From positions 8,680,001 to 8,744,000 of the forward strand of contig OZ199839.1 in assembly GCA_964304625.1 (NCBI GenBank): a DNA stretch of 64,000 nt, written 5' to 3'. The notes beneath the pieces were generated by a model. The model saw only the letters and a program-made list of their open reading frames with translations. It made no database searches and was not told the DNA's origin. Below, piece by piece: positions 61,901 to 64,000 of this stretch (positions are counted from its first letter, which is position 1; the number at the start of each line of letters is the position of its first letter). The position numbers and the translations under genes were made by a program. This DNA is from Kudoa neothunni. Its lineage: Eukaryota > Cnidaria.

Positions 61901-62698
61901 ACGTCGTCAGCATTGTGCCCTGTGGCAATTTTGTTGACGCCAATTTTTTTCGACCCAATTTCTAAGGCTTGTCGACGAAACACCCCACAGTAGCTACCTA
62001 TTTGCATCAGTTTAATGTTTAAACTATCAAATAATGATGCTGTTTGGTTTCAGTTAAACTATATTTACAGTTATGTTTCTGGCCTATCTTATCCACCACA
62101 GCATCCATTGTTGTGTTAAAGAGTTGTTCGTAACTTAAAACTGTCAGAGGAAGATTGTAATCAATCCTATTGATTTCCACAGTCTAAAAATTAAATGGTG
62201 CTATAATTAGGTGGCATCCGCTGGAGAAATACCCTCAACGAATCATCCCTATAACCTTCCAGGCCTTCGTCGATCGACAACATAAACAACTCAATTCCAT
62301 AATTGTATTTTTGATTGAGTCTTTTCAGCACATAAATTAACACTGTAGAATCTATTTCGAAGGATAAAAAGGTTCTAAAGAAATGATACATTTCAATCAT
62401 ATACCCTTCCCACCAGAAGCTCCCAATGCTACTTTATCCCCAGGAGTGAAAATATTGTTTTTGATGATGGTTTCGTGTACTTCTTCTTCGAATTGTTCAC
62501 AAAAGCATTGTTTGCATAGTAGTTCTTGCTTTATTAAAAATTTAATGAATTTGTATATATATTAAATTAATTTGATATAATATAATTGGTTAATGAGGGG
62601 ATTAGGGATTTAACACCGTTTACAGTAGATAGCAACTAAAATACAGTGCGTCTCCTCTTGACAATAGCTTTTTGTTGACAGCGCACACAGCACAACAT
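58928..62698 (-). CDS. CTU1: Cytoplasmic tRNA 2-thiolation protein 1 (Ctu1/Ncs6)
   Basis: ATP-dependent thiouridylase of wobble U34 in Lys, Glu and Gln tRNAs. Exons: 62645-62698 ([18 protein letters not shown], first CxxC), 62405-62528 ([20 protein letters not shown], then VALGASGG), 62233-62351 (completing the PP-loop [22 protein letters not shown]). Next are 62069-62183 ([22 protein letters not shown]), 61878-61997 ([12 protein letters not shown] across the junction; [17 protein letters not shown]), 61798-61832 ([12 protein letters not shown]) and 61579-61712 ([17 protein letters not shown]). The last two are near 59095-59050 and 59008-58928, ending [20 protein letters not shown], the C-terminal zinc finger. 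Phases agree except that one short exon (about 17 aa) between 61579 and 59095 was not located. That long intron holds the 136-bp tandem array and a hAT MITE. Stop TAA is 50 bp before the BUB3 ATG. Confidence 0.93.
59197..59882. repeat. Tandem array, five copies of a 136-bp unit
   Basis: Unit starts GATTTTCTTTATATAATCTC recur at 59197, 59333, 59469, 59605 and 59741, with a partial sixth start at 59876. The first copy differs at many positions; copies 2-5 are nearly identical, one having a 1-bp deletion. Lies in the long CTU1 intron and directly abuts a hAT-like tip (CAGTGTTCCCAACC at 59893). Confidence 0.95.
60520..60887. mobile_element. hAT-type MITE, 368 bp
   Basis: Tips TAGGGTTCTTAACCGGGAG and, read inwards from 60887, CAGGGATTCTCAACCGTTC. 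Flanks ATCTATGT (60512-60519) and ATCTAAGT (60888-60895) match at 7 of 8 positions, the 8-bp target duplication expected for hAT. No transposase. Inside the long CTU1 intron. Confidence 0.75.
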
Positions 62699-62805
62699 TC
62701 CAAATGTGATAAAGTATGAGAATTCTTGTTAGAGGCTAGGTTCTAGCGTTAAGTAGCCTTAATTGGTTGGGTATGCGCACGCTTATTTTTTACATCAGGA
62801 TTGTC
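62699..62805. promoter_or_regulatory. Short divergent promoter region, CTU1 / FAM210-like
   Basis: Only 107 bp (or 74 bp if the upstream in-frame ATG at 62773 is used) separate the two start codons, so one bidirectional promoter probably serves both genes. No TATA box stands out. Confidence 0.4.
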
Positions 62806-63418
62806 ATGCTGCCGTTGCGTGGTACCAGATTCTCTATACTCCATCGGTATAGTCGGTATGCTCGACTCTCCATGATGAAATTCAATGGTACCTACGTGAG
62901 GTGGAATTCGACAACAAAATTCAATTCTAAACAATTTACCGCCAGGATACCACCAATCAAAGATCTAATGAATCCGAAAATTCTAGCTAGATTCGTTGCA
63001 TCAAATGGGGCCATTATAATTATCTATGAGATTTTAAATATCACATTCGCTGTTATTTTCTATAAACTGTTTCAATTGTAATTATGAGTGTTGTTGACAT
63101 GAGTGTTTAAGTTGGTTTTCGGTTAGAGGAATTTTAAACCCCAAAAAAGTGTTCCAATTTTTCGGAATCCACAAAACCGAAGAACAGGAAAAAGACAGTT
63201 TTTTACAGAAAAAGATCAACGTCTACTTGGAACGGCTCCAACGTATTGGAATTATCGGAGATCAAGGTGCTAATGCCGACCAGCTTAAACAAGTAGGCAA
63301 AAATCTCTTCTACACCATTGTTATGCTGAAGATATTTATGCCTGTAAAAATGCTTTTATCTGTACTAATTTTTATTATTTTCAAAAGATTAGTCGGTTTT
63401 AAAATTAGAAAAATTTGA
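62806..63418 (+). CDS. FAM210/DUF1279-like mitochondrial membrane protein
   Basis: Exons 62806-63077 and 63127-63418, a 49-nt intron, about 187 aa. The N-terminus (MLPLRGTRFSILHRYSRYAR) is Arg-rich, without acids, a typical mitochondrial presequence. Then come PKILARFVASNGAIIIIYEI and a membrane helix (LNITFAVIFYKLFQLGIL). A charged linker contains ERLQRIGIIGD. The second hydrophobic segment follows a conserved-looking start (VGKNLFYTIVMLKIFMPVKM, then LLSVLIFIIFKRLVGF), ending basic. This two-helix pattern with A/V-rich first helix and an F-x-P-V-x-[IM] motif before the second is that of DUF1279 (FAM210A/B). An in-frame ATG at 62773 would add 11 residues. The family call is from pattern, not a computed hit. 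Confidence 0.65.
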
Positions 63419-64000
63419 TTTTGTATTATTTCTCAGTGGTTATTTTCTATAAGTTGGTGCGATTGCTCTTGTTAACATTTTTAAGTTTCTATTTTTTCTC
63501 TCTCATTGTTCGGTGTTTTAAATATTAATTAATTAATAAAATAATATTTTTTCTATAGTTATTTTATGAGTATAAATAAGTGTGTATTTGATCTTTAAGT
63601 TGAAAACAGAACTCAGTAAACAATGAAGTGTTTCTCTTTATATTGTAAACCCCATTTTTAAAATGTAACGAGATGTTTTAATTGCGAATTTTAGAAAAAT
63701 AACGGCGAACAACCTATAAATTTATAAATCTATCAAACAGCAAATAATTTATTGTTCAAAGCTCAACTAGAAAAATATTTTATTTAAAAACTACATTCAT
63801 TGAAATGATGAAGATACAAATGCATAACCACCAGATTTTCATCAAGCTGAGTTAAAAATAGAAAAATCTTAATTTAAGATATCAAGGAAAAAAATCATTT
63901 CCTCTAGGAAAACTCTATTCTACGAATTGAATGTATCCCATGTGATATCTATCATTAATACTATATAAATTTGATTCACGTCTGAAATTATTGAAATTAC
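63419..64000. other. 3' flank, AT-rich, nothing seen
   Basis: No phased exons or repeats noticed before the window end. Confidence 0.5.

Noticed and set aside
1-64000. LTR elements, virus-derived genes, CRISPR arrays, tRNA or rRNA genes
   Set aside because: Looked for reverse transcriptase, integrase, capsid and polymerase motifs, spaced direct repeats, and tRNA box A/B patterns; none was convincing.

Overview
The window is AT-rich eukaryotic nuclear DNA with GT-AG introns, almost certainly from a compact animal genome. The recognisable genes are conserved eukaryotic or animal ones: CDC37, a SMAP-type ArfGAP, CDC40/PRP17, BUB3, CTU1, a FAM210/DUF1279-like mitochondrial protein and a very large NO VEIN-like ATPase. 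Most introns I could phase are only about 32-60 nt, and two candidates are 19 and 20 nt. Many genes are tiny (43-75 codons) and split into exons of 11-100 nt, so they do not show up as long open frames; I assembled them by hand from splice signals and reading phase. Tiny introns, high AT and many DNA transposons would fit a reduced parasitic metazoan (orthonectid, dicyemid or myxozoan are candidates), but the taxon is inference.

Layout. 1-10.6 kb: the tail of a possible gene, a degenerate piggyBac element (972-2681), then a run of small unrecognised multi-exon genes (5313-5650, 6684-6850, 7813-8025, 9035-9894 on the minus strand; 10174-10565 on the plus strand). 10.6-18.3 kb: CDC37 on the minus strand, with a 3 kb intron holding piggyBac and hAT debris. 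A small gene upstream on the same strand appears to have its stop codon inside CDC37 exon 1. The SMAP-like ArfGAP is divergent from that gene. 18.3-28.6 kb: two decayed piggyBac transposons, a mariner-type MITE, one copy of a dispersed 650 bp repeat and a 51-codon membrane peptide gene. 28.6-39.4 kb: a secreted or surface protein made of repeated fibronectin-like modules, the second repeat copy, a frameshifted relative of the 51-codon membrane peptide, and CDC40. 39.4-46.6 kb: the NO VEIN-like gene (GHKL ATPase at the N-terminal side, DUF3883 nuclease-like domain at the C-terminus). 46.6-55.4 kb: a gene desert with a short piggyBac MITE, a second secreted multi-module gene, a four-exon micro-gene for a single-pass membrane protein, and another broken piggyBac. 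55.5-63.4 kb: a same-strand series CTU1, BUB3 and a small tail-anchored-type gene. CTU1 and BUB3 are 50 bp apart, and CTU1 is divergent from the FAM210-like gene.

How the genes relate: the conserved genes are unrelated housekeeping functions (Hsp90 co-chaperone, splicing, spindle checkpoint, tRNA thiolation, Arf traffic) packed at short spacings. The two multi-module secreted proteins and the two copies of the small membrane peptide look like lineage-specific families. The DNA transposons are mostly piggyBac-like, at least seven copies, all decayed or non-autonomous. I found no LTR element, virus-derived element, CRISPR, tRNA or rRNA.
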